Below the pieces are notes generated by a model. It was not told the DNA's origin. It worked only from the letters and a program-made list of their open reading frames with translations, and searched no databases. From Bryobacterales bacterium (GTDB taxonomy: Bacteria > Acidobacteriota > Terriglobia > Bryobacterales > Bryobacteraceae): 13,733 nucleotides of DNA. The stretch lies in NCBI GenBank assembly GCA_003517725.1, contig DOZZ01000221.1, positions 896 to 14,628 of the forward strand, given 5' to 3'. Positions 1 through 7,447 of this stretch are shown in pieces. The number at the start of each line of letters is the position of its first letter. Position 1 is the stretch's first letter. Both the position numbers and the translations under genes were made by a program.

Positions 1-723
1 CTTCTGGTGCCGCCGCTGGATGCTGCACTCGCGCTCGCCCAAAATCTCAACGTTGCCGTGCTCGTCGGCCAGCACCTGGAACTCGATGTGACGCGGCCGC
101 TGGATGAACTTTTCGCAGTAAACGTCGGCCGAACTGAAAGCCGCGGCGGCTTCGTTCTGAGCCTGCGTCAGCAGCGCCGGCAGTTCATCGATCGAGTGCA
201 CCACGCGCATGCCGCGGCCACCGCCGCCGGCCGAAGCCTTCAAAATCACGGGCAAGCCGATTTTGGAGGCGATCGCAACGCCTTCCTCGGCACTCTTCAG
301 AATGCCGTCGGAGCCGGGCAGGATCGGCACGCCATGCTGCTTCATCACGTCGCGGGCATGCTCCTTCAGCCCCATGCCGCGGATGATGGCGGGCACCGGG
401 CCGATAAACTTAAGGCCCGAATCCGCGCAGACTTCGGCAAAACCGGCATTCTCGCTCAGAAAGCCGTAGCCCGGATGAATGGCATCCGCGTCGGTGATCT
501 CGGCAGCGCTGATGATAGATGGAATATCCAGGTAGCTGCGGGCGCTCTTGGCCGGGCCGATGCAGATGGCTTCGTCCGCGAAGCGCACGGGCAGCGTGTA
601 GCGGTCGGCTTCCGAATAGACCGCCACCGTCGAGATGCCCAGCTCGCGGCACGCGCAGATGACGCGCAGCGCGATCTCGCCGCGGTTGGCTATTAGAACT
701 TTGTTAAACGGGGCGGATGGCAA
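1..723 (-). CDS. accC: Biotin carboxylase subunit of acetyl-CoA carboxylase (C-terminus beyond window)
   Basis: This is the ATP-grasp subunit that carboxylates the biotin carried by AccB, the first half-reaction of acetyl-CoA carboxylase in cytosolic fatty acid synthesis. The window holds the first 241 residues of a protein usually near 450 residues. Visible are the N-terminal Rossmann-like start [16 protein letters not shown] (residues 6-21), [10 protein letters not shown] (83-92), the glycine-rich ATP lid [11 protein letters not shown] (162-172) and the [12 protein letters not shown] segment (230-241). No ATG lies in frame ahead of FNKV. The best start is TTG at 723-721, giving MPSAPFNK, preceded by GGGGAGG (736-730) with a 6-base spacer. 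It overlaps the end of accB by 20 bases, so the two subunits are probably translationally coupled. The usual MGDK at the ATP-binding lysine reads MGLK here (117-120). The identification is firm; the exact start is very likely. Confidence 0.96.
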   Translation of the reverse strand, partial: MPSAPFNKVLIANRGEIALRVICACRELGISTVAVYSEADRYTLPVRFADEAICIGPAKSARSYLDIPSIISAAEITDADAIHPGYGFLSENAGFAEVCADSGLKFIGPVPAIIRGMGLKEHARDVMKQHGVPILPGSDGILKSAEEGVAIASKIGLPVILKASAGGGGRGMRVVHSIDELPALLTQAQNEAAAAFSSADVYCEKFIQRPRHIEFQVLADEHGNVEILGERECSIQRRHQK

Positions 724-1180
724 ACAGGGCCTCCCCGTATTCGACCGGGGATCCGTTAGTCACCAGTTTGCTTTCCACCACTCCGGCAAATTCGGCCTCG
801 ATCTCGTTCATGAGTTTCATGGACTCGATGATGCACAGAACCTTGCCCGGCTGCACCGTTTCGCCGATCCGCACGAAGGGTGCCGCGTCGGGCGAGGGCG
901 ATTCATAGAACGTGCCCACGATCGGCGATTTTACATGCAGCACTTTAGGGTCGGCCGGCGGGGTGGGCGCGGGCGCCAGCGCGGGCGGATGTTCCGCGGC
1001 AGCGACGGGCGCAATCGACGCCGCGGGCGATGATTGCATGGTCACCGGAGCGTAGGTCTGGGATTCCGAACCGAAGGAGCGCCGCACGCGGACGCGATTG
1101 TCGCCGCGCTGCACTTCCAGCTCCGCGATGCCCGTATCAGTCAGCAGTTGAATCAGTTCGCGGATCTCGTCCAAGGTCAT
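704..1180 (-). CDS. accB: Biotin carboxyl carrier protein of acetyl-CoA carboxylase
   Basis: AccB carries the biotin that AccC carboxylates and that the carboxyltransferase then uses to make malonyl-CoA. The 158-residue length is typical. Residues 1-35 form the N-terminal helix and [10 protein letters not shown] strand seen in AccB proteins. Residues 45-78 are an Ala/Pro-rich flexible linker. Residues 79-158 are the biotinyl domain, with [19 protein letters not shown] (85-103) and the biotinylation site [12 protein letters not shown], in which Lys122 is the modified residue. FYESPSPDA matches the thumb-bearing acetyl-CoA carboxylase type of carrier and not a lipoyl domain. The ATG at 1180 follows the upstream peptidase stop by 22 bases, with only a weak GAG-type ribosome site, and the 3' end overlaps accC by 20 bases. 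Confidence 0.97.
   Translation of the reverse strand: MTLDEIRELIQLLTDTGIAELEVQRGDNRVRVRRSFGSESQTYAPVTMQSSPAASIAPVAAAEHPPALAPAPTPPADPKVLHVKSPIVGTFYESPSPDAAPFVRIGETVQPGKVLCIIESMKLMNEIEAEFAGVVESKLVTNGSPVEYGEALFAIRPV
730..736 (-). promoter_or_regulatory. Strong ribosome binding site for the accC TTG start
   Basis: On the minus strand GGGGAGG ends 6 bases before TTG at 723-721. It lies inside the last codons of accB. It decides the accC start, since no ATG or GTG is available in frame between it and the conserved FNKV start of the protein. Confidence 0.75.
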
Positions 1181-1202
1181 ACAGCATCTCAGGTTAACAG
1201 GT

Positions 1203-2297
1203 TCAGGGAAGCACGCGAAGGTCCTTCGAAGTAGGGGTCAGGATCTCGCAGCCGGCGGTCGTAACCACAACGGTGTCTTCGATGCGGATACCGAATTCAC
1301 CCTCGAAGTAGACACCGGGCTCGACGGTAAGGGCCATGCCGGCCTGCAGCACGGTGCGGTCTCCAGCGCCGACGCGCGGAGCTTCGTGGATCTCGAGCCC
1401 CAAACCGTGCCCCGTGGAGTGCACAAAGTGGGCGGCCAGGCCGGCCGACTTCAGCACCTTGCGGGCGGCGCGATCGACATCCCCGGCAGTCACGCCGGCG
1501 CGCACCGCGGCAATGGCGGCCAACTGCGCGTCGAGCGTGGCCTGGTAGGCGGAGGCCACGCGAGGCGGCACTTTGCCCAGGTGGAACATGCGAGTCATAT
1601 CGCTGCAGTAGCCGGCCTGCAGCGCGCCCATATCCACCAGCACGACGCCCGGCTGAGCCATGGCGACGGGCGCGGGGCGGGCATGCGGCAGGGCGGCGCG
1701 TGCGCCGGAGGCAACGATCGTCTCGAAGGCCGGCGCCTCGGCGTCCAGCTGTCGCGAGCGGTAGTCGATTTCGGCCGCGAAGGCGGTCTCGCGCATGCCC
1801 GGCTCGAAGCTTGCGAGCGCGCGCTCGAGCGCGGCGGAGTTGGTGATGACGGATTTTCGGATCAGGTCGATCTCGGCCTCCGACTTCACCATGCGAAAGT
1901 TTTCTATGAAGCGGGCGCAAGGGCGAAACTTAAGGGCGGCGGGCAGACGCTCGGCCAGCAGCGCGTGCTGGTCGTAGCGCAGGTGCGTGCTCTCAAAACC
2001 CAGACGCCGGATGCGCAGCTTGGCGACGCGGATGACTAGCCGCTCCAGAAGCGGCCCGCGCGCGATGCGCACCCGGCACGAGACCTGTTGCGCGGCCTGG
2101 ATGGTATAGCGCGGGTCGGTAAACAGATCGGCCGAGGTCTCGGTCAGCAGCAGCGCCGCGTTGCTGCCGGTGAAGCCGGTCAGGTAGCGGATGTTGGGCA
2201 GGTGCGTGATCAGCACCGAATCGAGCTTATGCGCGGCGAGCGCGGCGGCGGCTAGCGCGCGGCGCTGCTCGTAGGCGCCCGCGGCTTCAGTTGTCAC
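1203..2297 (-). CDS. Xaa-Pro aminopeptidase/dipeptidase (M24B, creatinase-like fold)
   Basis: A 364-residue metallopeptidase expected to cut peptide bonds next to proline in the cytosol. Residues 1-135 form the creatinase-type N-terminal domain (LPNIRYLTGFTGSNAALLL, 33-51; FTDPRY, 59-64). Residues 143-364 form the pita-bread catalytic domain. The five expected metal ligands are present: Asp222 (VDMG), Asp233 (YCSDMTR), His297 (STGHGLGLEIHE), Glu326 (LTVEPGVYF) and Glu340 (GIRIEDTVVV). The length fits the short bacterial PepP/PepQ-like family often found beside efp-accB-accC; I cannot decide between aminopeptidase and dipeptidase, so no symbol is given. The start is GTG at 2297, overlapping the lipoprotein gene by 11 bases, without a clear ribosome site, which suggests coupled translation. 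No efp lies between it and accB. Confidence 0.93.
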   Translation of the reverse strand: MTTEAAGAYEQRRALAAAALAAHKLDSVLITHLPNIRYLTGFTGSNAALLLTETSADLFTDPRYTIQAAQQVSCRVRIARGPLLERLVIRVAKLRIRRLGFESTHLRYDQHALLAERLPAALKFRPCARFIENFRMVKSEAEIDLIRKSVITNSAALERALASFEPGMRETAFAAEIDYRSRQLDAEAPAFETIVASGARAALPHARPAPVAMAQPGVVLVDMGALQAGYCSDMTRMFHLGKVPPRVASAYQATLDAQLAAIAAVRAGVTAGDVDRAARKVLKSAGLAAHFVHSTGHGLGLEIHEAPRVGAGDRTVLQAGMALTVEPGVYFEGEFGIRIEDTVVVTTAGCEILTPTSKDLRVLP

Positions 2298-2907
2298 GGT
2301 TAAGTGCCCGGGCCAGGGTGGCGGCGCGGTCGGCCAGTTCGTCGGCTTGCCGCAGATCGCCGCGCAAAAGGGCTCGCTCGGAAAGTTTGATAAAGCTCTC
2401 GATGCGGCGGTACGTGGTGCGCTGCGAGCCGGTCAGCCCGGGCTGCGCGATACGGCCCGCCGTGATTTTGAGATCGTTGATCTTCGCGGCGAGTGCGCTG
2501 CGAGCCGGCAGGTTCTGGTCGGAGGCCACCAGCGGAGCGGGCTGCTGTGCAGCCGGCGCAGCGGGCTGGGTTGCCGCGGGCGCGGGAACCGGCGCGGCTG
2601 TCTCGGGTGGTTTGCGCGCGGCGTTACGTCTGCGCGCGGCCTCCGCGGCATCCGTCGGCTGGGACCGCGGGGCCGTCTGTTCCGGCGGATCGAGCGGCGG
2701 GAGTGCTTCGGGCGGCACCGGCTGGTCGGGTGGCAGGGCGGCGGCGTTCTGCACGATCGAGATCGGCATCTCCTCGGGCGGGGCCGCCGGTGCGGCTTGC
2801 GGCGCCGGAGGCACGGCGGCGACGCGGGCACGGCGCGGCGTGACGCAGCCAGAGGTGGCCAGCATCGACAGCAACGCGAAAACCAGGGGGAGCGCCGTGT
2901 GCCGCAT
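2287..2907 (-). CDS. Pro/Ala-rich putative lipoprotein with helical C-terminal domain
   Basis: I do not recognise a named family. From ATG 2907 the product is 206 residues. Residues 1-20 form a signal peptide ending in LATSG before Cys21, a probable lipidation site, although Thr at -3 is not the classic lipobox residue. Residues 27-128 are a long low-complexity Pro/Ala linker with scattered Arg and Glu. Residues 132-206 are charged and clearly helical (LAAKINDLKITAGRIA; YRRIESFIKLSERALLRGDLRQADELADRAATLARAL in pieces), resembling one or two TPR-like helical pairs. A TTG at 2919 would add four residues and overlap the kinase gene by 11 bases; ATG, one base after the kinase stop, looks better. 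The layout suggests an envelope tether with a helical binding domain. Its place directly after a sensor kinase could mean an accessory role in signalling, which is inference. Confidence 0.85.
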   Translation of the reverse strand: MRHTALPLVFALLSMLATSGCVTPRRARVAAVPPAPQAAPAAPPEEMPISIVQNAAALPPDQPVPPEALPPLDPPEQTAPRSQPTDAAEAARRRNAARKPPETAAPVPAPAATQPAAPAAQQPAPLVASDQNLPARSALAAKINDLKITAGRIAQPGLTGSQRTTYRRIESFIKLSERALLRGDLRQADELADRAATLARALNRDN

Positions 2908-2908
2908 G

Positions 2909-4765
2909 TTAAGCCGCAATGCCAGGCTGGGGAACGGCTATGGGAAAGCGCAAAATGAAGGTGGTTCCCTTGCCGGGCTCGCTGACGAAATCGATTGTAC
3001 CATCGTGCAATTGGACAATCCGGTAGGTCATGGCGAGCCCGATTCCCGAGCCGTGCTGCTTGGTCGTGAAGTACAAATTGTAGATTTTCTCTTTCACCTC
3101 GGGCGGGATGCCGCTGCCCGAATCGGTGATGCGGATCTCGGCGTCTTCAGACCGCTCGCGCGCCTCGATCAGCAGCGTGCCGCCGTTGGGCATGGCCTCG
3201 ATGGCGTTGATGACGATGTTCAGTACCGCTTGTTTCACCAGGTCCGAATCCACCGTGATCAAGACGCTCTCGGGCAGCGAAAGTACTTCGATTGCGACGC
3301 CGGCGCCGTTGGCGTGCGGGCTCGCGAGCTCCACCACGTCGCGCACGAAGGAGTCGACCGGCACGGGCATCAAGTTCAGTTTCACCGGGCGCGTGAAGTC
3401 GAGAAAAGTCTTAACGACGCGGTCGAGCCGCAGGATTTCGCTCGAGATGACGTCCATCTGCGGATTGACGTCGTAATCGCCGTGCGCCAGCTTCATGCGC
3501 GCCAGTTCCACATGCATCAAGATGGCGTTCAGAGGATTCTTGACCTCGTGCGCGACGCCGCCGGTGAGCCGGCTGATGGCGGAGAGCCGGTCGGCGGTCT
3601 GTAACTGGCGTCCGATCTGGCGCGTGGCTTCGGGGTCGCGCAGGCGCACGATCAGGCCGCCGTCCACGCCTAGAAACTCCACCGTGAGCATGGCGATCTG
3701 CAGGTGGTGCGGATCGCTCGAGTGATTGCTGAGCGGGACCGGGCGATTGCGGATAGTGCGCCCGGTGTGGCGCGCCTGCATCAGGATCAGGCCCAGCGAA
3801 GTATTACCCGGAAAAATATCCACTAGGCTCTGGCCGATCATCTCGCCGCGCGGCCGGCTCAGGAAGCGCTCGATAGCGCCGGCGGCGGCGATCAGGCGCA
3901 GATCGCGGCCGAAAATCAGTACCGCGTCTTCCATCTCTTCTAGCAGGCGCTCAAAATTGCCCTTAAGGTCGGAGATTTCGGTTTGAGCGCCGCGCAGTTG
4001 CTGGCCCAGCAGGCTTACTTTCGAGACCACCACGCCGAACTCATCGGCGGCGGCCGAGGGCTCGTCGGCCGGCTGCAGTTCGTATTTGCCCTGTGCCATC
4101 AGGTCCAGCATGCGCCCCAGCTTGCCCAGCGGGCGAAAGGCGATCGTCGAGAACACGAAAGCCCCGAAGATGGCGCCCGCTATGGTCAGCAGCGAGACGC
4201 GCGCATGGGAGCGCAGGATGGGCATCACGCTCTGTTGAATCAGCGGCGGCGCGACTACCACATGCACCACGAACTGCACCTTGTGGTTCTGGTCCGCGAC
4301 CTCCTGCGAGATTTGGTACGACTTGGTGTCCTGCATCAGCAGCATGTGGACCTTGGTCCACCAGCGGCTGCGTTCGACCAGCGGGCGGAACGGATCGAGC
4401 GGGGCCATGGCGGTCCCGGTCAGATCCGGGTCCACGCCGCTGATGACGGCGCCGCCAGGGTCCGTAATGACGATATCGACAATGTCCTGCGTCGCCGTCA
4501 GCAGATTGAGCAACTGCGACCCCAAATCGGGGCTTTCGCGAATCACCTCGGCCACTGGGCGGCTGCGGTCGCGGTCGGCGGCGCTGCTGGCCAGGGTCGT
4601 GACCAGCTGTTTCAGAAGCTCCGCGCGCTGCAGGGTCATGGCGAACTGAGTATCCACTTCGCCAATCAGATCGGACGTGGTCACCACGCCTACGATCAGC
4701 GCCATCACCAGAATCGACCAGATGGTCAGGCGGCCCTGCAGGCTCAGATGGAGCGGATTGGTCAA
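2909..4765 (-). CDS. Membrane-bound PAS-containing sensor histidine kinase, NtrB/AtoS-like
   Basis: A 618-residue inner-membrane kinase. TM1 is about residues 14-33, followed by a periplasmic sensor region of about 150 residues (36-188) and TM2 at about 190-210. A HAMP-like linker (211-262) with a short coiled segment leads to a PAS domain (about 270-383). The HisKA domain has phosphoacceptor His406 in [14 protein letters not shown], the GHxxKNPL form typical of NtrB-type kinases. The HATPase domain shows the N box [10 protein letters not shown] (Asn520), G1 DSGSGIP (548-554), the F box YFTTK and G2 GSGIGLAM (572-579), so it should be active. It begins with TTG at 4765, sharing TTGA with the stop of the oxidoreductase gene upstream. 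No response regulator is encoded in the window, so the partner must be elsewhere. The ligand is unknown. Confidence 0.93.
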   Translation of the reverse strand: MTNPLHLSLQGRLTIWSILVMALIVGVVTTSDLIGEVDTQFAMTLQRAELLKQLVTTLASSAADRDRSRPVAEVIRESPDLGSQLLNLLTATQDIVDIVITDPGGAVISGVDPDLTGTAMAPLDPFRPLVERSRWWTKVHMLLMQDTKSYQISQEVADQNHKVQFVVHVVVAPPLIQQSVMPILRSHARVSLLTIAGAIFGAFVFSTIAFRPLGKLGRMLDLMAQGKYELQPADEPSAAADEFGVVVSKVSLLGQQLRGAQTEISDLKGNFERLLEEMEDAVLIFGRDLRLIAAAGAIERFLSRPRGEMIGQSLVDIFPGNTSLGLILMQARHTGRTIRNRPVPLSNHSSDPHHLQIAMLTVEFLGVDGGLIVRLRDPEATRQIGRQLQTADRLSAISRLTGGVAHEVKNPLNAILMHVELARMKLAHGDYDVNPQMDVISSEILRLDRVVKTFLDFTRPVKLNLMPVPVDSFVRDVVELASPHANGAGVAIEVLSLPESVLITVDSDLVKQAVLNIVINAIEAMPNGGTLLIEARERSEDAEIRITDSGSGIPPEVKEKIYNLYFTTKQHGSGIGLAMTYRIVQLHDGTIDFVSEPGKGTTFILRFPIAVPQPGIAA

Positions 4766-5733
4766 GAGACTTCGAGAATCAGCTTGCCGGCTGTCTGGCG
4801 GCCTTCCAGGTCGCGGTGTGCCTGCGCCGCCGAAGCCAGCGGGTAGACGCGGTCAATACGCAGATCGAGCTTCCCCTGCTCGATCCAACCCAGCACGTCG
4901 CCCGAGCGCCACAACAGTTCCTCGCGCGTCAGACAGTGGTGGGCCAGGCTGGGTCGCGTCAAAAACAGCGAGCCTTTGCCGTTAAGAATGCCTGGATTGA
5001 AGGGCGCGACGGGGCCGCTCGATTGGCCGAACAGCACCATCATGCCGCGCGGCCGAATGCAGTTGAGACCTTTGAGAAATGTGGACTGGCCGACGGAGTC
5101 GTAGATCACGTCTACGCCGCGGCCGCCGGTCAGGCGCTTGACCTCGGCCTCGAAATCCTGTTCGGTGTAGCGAATCACTTCATCGCATCCGGCGGAGCGC
5201 GCCAGCGCGGCCTTGGCTTCAGTGGACACCGTGCCAAAAACACGAGCTCCGCGCATTTTCGCCATCTGCACCGCCAGCCGGCCGGCCCCCCCGGCGGCGG
5301 CATGGATCAGTGCCGTGTGGCTCTTATCGAGCGGAAACGACGAGTGCGTGAGGTAGTGCGCGGTCATCCCCTGCAACATCGCGGCGGCGGCCTGCTGGAA
5401 GCTCAGCCCAGCCGGGATAGCTACCAGTTGCCAGGCCGGCACCACGGCATATTCGGCATAGGAGCCGCGCTGCATAGCATAGGCCACGCGGTCGCCCACG
5501 CGGCAGTTGGTGACCTCGGATCCGATGGCCTCCACCACGCCGGCCGCTTCGTTGCCGAGCACCACGGGCAACGGCGCTTCATAGAGGCCCGTGCGGAAAT
5601 AGATGTCGATGAAGTTGACGCCCGAGGCGTGGACTTTGACCAGTGCTTCTTGAGGCCCCGGAACAGGCGTCGGCGCATCCACGATTTGCAATTGCTCGGG
5701 ACCGCCGGTTTGTGCGACTTGTACTTGTTTCAT
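4762..5733 (-). CDS. qor: Zinc-independent quinone oxidoreductase (MDR superfamily, QorA-like)
   Basis: A 323-residue NADPH-dependent oxidoreductase of the medium-chain dehydrogenase/reductase superfamily. Members reduce quinones or activated alkenes in the cytosol. It has the GroES-like N-terminal domain with [14 protein letters not shown] (38-51), [13 protein letters not shown] (59-71) and VGDRVAY (79-85). The Rossmann domain carries the nucleotide-binding loop [16 protein letters not shown] (144-159), followed by VDVIYDSVG (207-215) and [11 protein letters not shown] (253-263). That pattern runs closely parallel to E. coli QorA. The structural zinc cysteines of true alcohol dehydrogenases are absent, which fits the quinone reductase group. 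The ATG at 5733 overlaps the stop of the preceding gene as ATGA, and the 3' end overlaps the kinase start, so it is central to a coupled operon. The substrate is not determinable here. Confidence 0.93.
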   Translation of the reverse strand: MKQVQVAQTGGPEQLQIVDAPTPVPGPQEALVKVHASGVNFIDIYFRTGLYEAPLPVVLGNEAAGVVEAIGSEVTNCRVGDRVAYAMQRGSYAEYAVVPAWQLVAIPAGLSFQQAAAAMLQGMTAHYLTHSSFPLDKSHTALIHAAAGGAGRLAVQMAKMRGARVFGTVSTEAKAALARSAGCDEVIRYTEQDFEAEVKRLTGGRGVDVIYDSVGQSTFLKGLNCIRPRGMMVLFGQSSGPVAPFNPGILNGKGSLFLTRPSLAHHCLTREELLWRSGDVLGWIEQGKLDLRIDRVYPLASAAQAHRDLEGRQTAGKLILEVS

Positions 5734-6308
5734 AAGGTGGAAAACGTTCCCGGACGCGTCCAGCGGCGCACCGCACGACGGCCGTGCGCGGACGCTGCAT
5801 AGAGTAACAGATATGTTAGATGAAACGGGAACAGCAGCAGGCGCGCGGCCGCGGCGGCGGCGCCGGAGCCAGCCAAACCCAGACGGGCCAGAGTGAAGCG
5901 CGCCAGCACGCGGCGGTGGGCCAGGTCGATCCAGAAATAGTCGCCGTTCTCATTGATAGCCAGAAATTTGGCCGGTATTTTCCAGGCCAGCGCCAGCTTC
6001 CAGCGGGTCATCACGGGTTCGCCCGAGCAGATCATACCGCCGACCTGATACTGCCGTACGCGCAGCTCCGCGTAGAGACGGGCACGGGCCGGCGCGCCGG
6101 CAAAGTCGGCGGTGCGGAAGACGCGGTTAGCCGGTTCATCCAAACTTTTGGGAACGCCGGGAAAGCAGGTGACCAGATCGATGGCGGCGCCGGGCCAGTG
6201 TTGGCGTAGCACCGGAACCACCTGGTCAATCAGGTGGCGCGAGCCGCTTTCGATCAGCAGAATGCGCTCGACGGTCTTCGGTTGGCGCTCGCTGAAGACC
6301 AGTTTCAT
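5730..6308 (-). CDS. Uncharacterised protein with Rossmann-like N-terminus and C-terminal membrane helix
   Basis: The 192-residue product matches no family I can name with confidence. Residues 14-47 ([12 protein letters not shown], then [19 protein letters not shown]) alternate strand-helix-strand and recall the first half of the N-terminal domain of GT9 heptosyltransferases, but the protein is far too short for that enzyme and lacks its C-terminal donor-binding half. The middle contains [16 protein letters not shown] (114-129). Residues 150-173 form one hydrophobic helix ([14 protein letters not shown]) followed by a basic tail with several Arg, so the bulk probably faces the cytosol. It overlaps both neighbours by 4 bases (ATGA), upstream with the TPR gene and downstream with qor. 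A membrane-peripheral sugar or lipid role is conceivable but unproven. That it is a real gene is supported by the coupling and by codon use like its neighbours. Confidence 0.85.
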   Translation of the reverse strand: MKLVFSERQPKTVERILLIESGSRHLIDQVVPVLRQHWPGAAIDLVTCFPGVPKSLDEPANRVFRTADFAGAPARARLYAELRVRQYQVGGMICSGEPVMTRWKLALAWKIPAKFLAINENGDYFWIDLAHRRVLARFTLARLGLAGSGAAAAAARLLLFPFHLTYLLLYAASAHGRRAVRRWTRPGTFSTL

Positions 6309-7405
6309 GAAGGCTTCTTGAGGCGGCGCAGATCGCGGCGCGCGGCCTCGAGCGAGGGCTCTTCGGAGACGGCGCGCTCAAGCTCCGCGATGGCCTCATC
6401 CACACGGCCGGTCTGTTCCAGCAGATTCGCCAGTTGCCAGCGGGCCGTCGCCAGCGAGGGAGCGTTGGCTTCCGCCGGCTGGCTCAGATACTGGCGCAGC
6501 AGGGCTTCGGCACGACGCCGGCGGTGACCTGAGCGCCCCATGGCGACGGCGGCGGCGTAATGCGCGCTCAAGTCATTCGGGACCCGCGCGGCGGCCTTGG
6601 CAAGCAGAGTTTCCAGCTCATTCCAGCACTGATCGAGGGCCGCCATCTCGGCCAGCATACGCCAGGCTTCAATTCGCGCGGGGTCGGCCCGCACGGCGGC
6701 GCACGCGATGGGCTCGGCGGCGGCGCTTCGGTTTATCGACACATAGTAAGCGGCCAAAGCCATGCCCGCGTCGTAGACTTCGGGGCGGCGGTAGTCGGGG
6801 CGCGTACCGATGGACTGTAGCAGCAGGGCTTCTTCAGCAGCCGCGTCCTTTCGTTCGTGAGCCACCTCTGCCTGCGCCTGGTAGCCGCGCACGGGGTCGA
6901 GCGCGATCAGCGTGTCGGCCAACTGTTGCGCCTTTACCTTATCGCCGCCCAGCACGGCCGGAGCCGCGAAGTCGAAGCGCATCAGGCCATACACTGCCTC
7001 GAAGTCGCGCGGGTCGAGCGCATAGGCCGCCTCGAGTTCTTTCCGGGCGCGGCGGGCCAGGCCCAATTGCTTGAACAGGCTCGCTTTTTCAGCCTGATGC
7101 CCATAGACCGCGGCCAGTTGCACGTGAAACTTGGCGGAGTTCGGATCGGCGGCAACGGCTTTTTCGGCCAGCGGGAGCGCGGCATCCAGGTCGCCGAGTG
7201 CGGTTAGGGCACGTGACAGTTGATAGTTGAGATCAGGGTCGTCGGGTTGTTGGTCCAAGCGCACCTGCAGCAGCGCGGCGGGCCGCCGGAACTGGCCGCG
7301 CGCCGCGGATGCCTCCATCGAAAAGGGGCGCGCCGGCGGCAGATGCGAAAAATCGCAGGGGAATAGCGCCGGAGTCAGCAGCGCCAGTGCCAGCAAACGA
7401 TGCAC
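6305..7405 (-). CDS. Exported TPR-repeat protein
   Basis: A 366-residue protein with a short hydrophobic N-terminus (LLALALLTPALF, residues 4-15) that looks like a signal peptide. Cys17 follows a proline, so this is not a normal lipobox. From about residue 38 onward it is built from helical pairs of TPR type: LNYQLSRALTALGDLDAALPLAEKAV-type spacing at 59-85, further repeats around 90-132 and 226-275, and a clear final repeat (LANLLEQTGRVDEAIAELERAV) near 325-346. Such proteins usually act as protein-binding scaffolds, here probably in the periplasm. The start is GTG at 7405. No better in-frame start exists before the signal-like segment, and no ribosome site is evident. It is the first gene of the coupled run and shares ATGA with the next gene. 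The specific partner is unknown. Confidence 0.88.
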   Translation of the reverse strand: MHRLLALALLTPALFPCDFSHLPPARPFSMEASAARGQFRRPAALLQVRLDQQPDDPDLNYQLSRALTALGDLDAALPLAEKAVAADPNSAKFHVQLAAVYGHQAEKASLFKQLGLARRARKELEAAYALDPRDFEAVYGLMRFDFAAPAVLGGDKVKAQQLADTLIALDPVRGYQAQAEVAHERKDAAAEEALLLQSIGTRPDYRRPEVYDAGMALAAYYVSINRSAAAEPIACAAVRADPARIEAWRMLAEMAALDQCWNELETLLAKAAARVPNDLSAHYAAAVAMGRSGHRRRRAEALLRQYLSQPAEANAPSLATARWQLANLLEQTGRVDEAIAELERAVSEEPSLEAARRDLRRLKKPS

Positions 7406-7416
7406 ACTTTTAATTT

Positions 7417-7428
7417 GGCATATTTGCC
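7417..7428. promoter_or_regulatory. GGCA-N4-TGCC dyad upstream of the TPR-led operon (possible operator)
   Basis: In the 42-base gap between the aldo/keto reductase stop and the GTG of the TPR gene there is a dyad GGCATATTTGCC, 12 bases ahead of the start codon. It is the only AT-rich patch in the gap and could contribute to a promoter or operator. The arms are only 4 bases long, so support is weak. Confidence 0.2.
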
Positions 7429-7447
7429 GGGCCCGCGGCGTCCGCCG

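Noticed and set aside
2291..3604. Plus-strand open frame of 437 residues opposite the lipoprotein and kinase
   Set aside because: It is low-complexity Gly/Ala/Ser/Arg and crosses two convincing minus-strand genes. It is a GC-bias shadow.
4816..5802. Plus-strand open frame of 328 residues opposite the quinone oxidoreductase
   Set aside because: There is no recognisable domain, and the minus strand encodes a complete MDR enzyme.
7415..7428. Sigma-54-like promoter (TGGCA then TTGC) ahead of the TPR gene
   Set aside because: The spacing between the GG and GC elements is 7 bases in place of the required 10, and the orientation does not point to the TPR gene.
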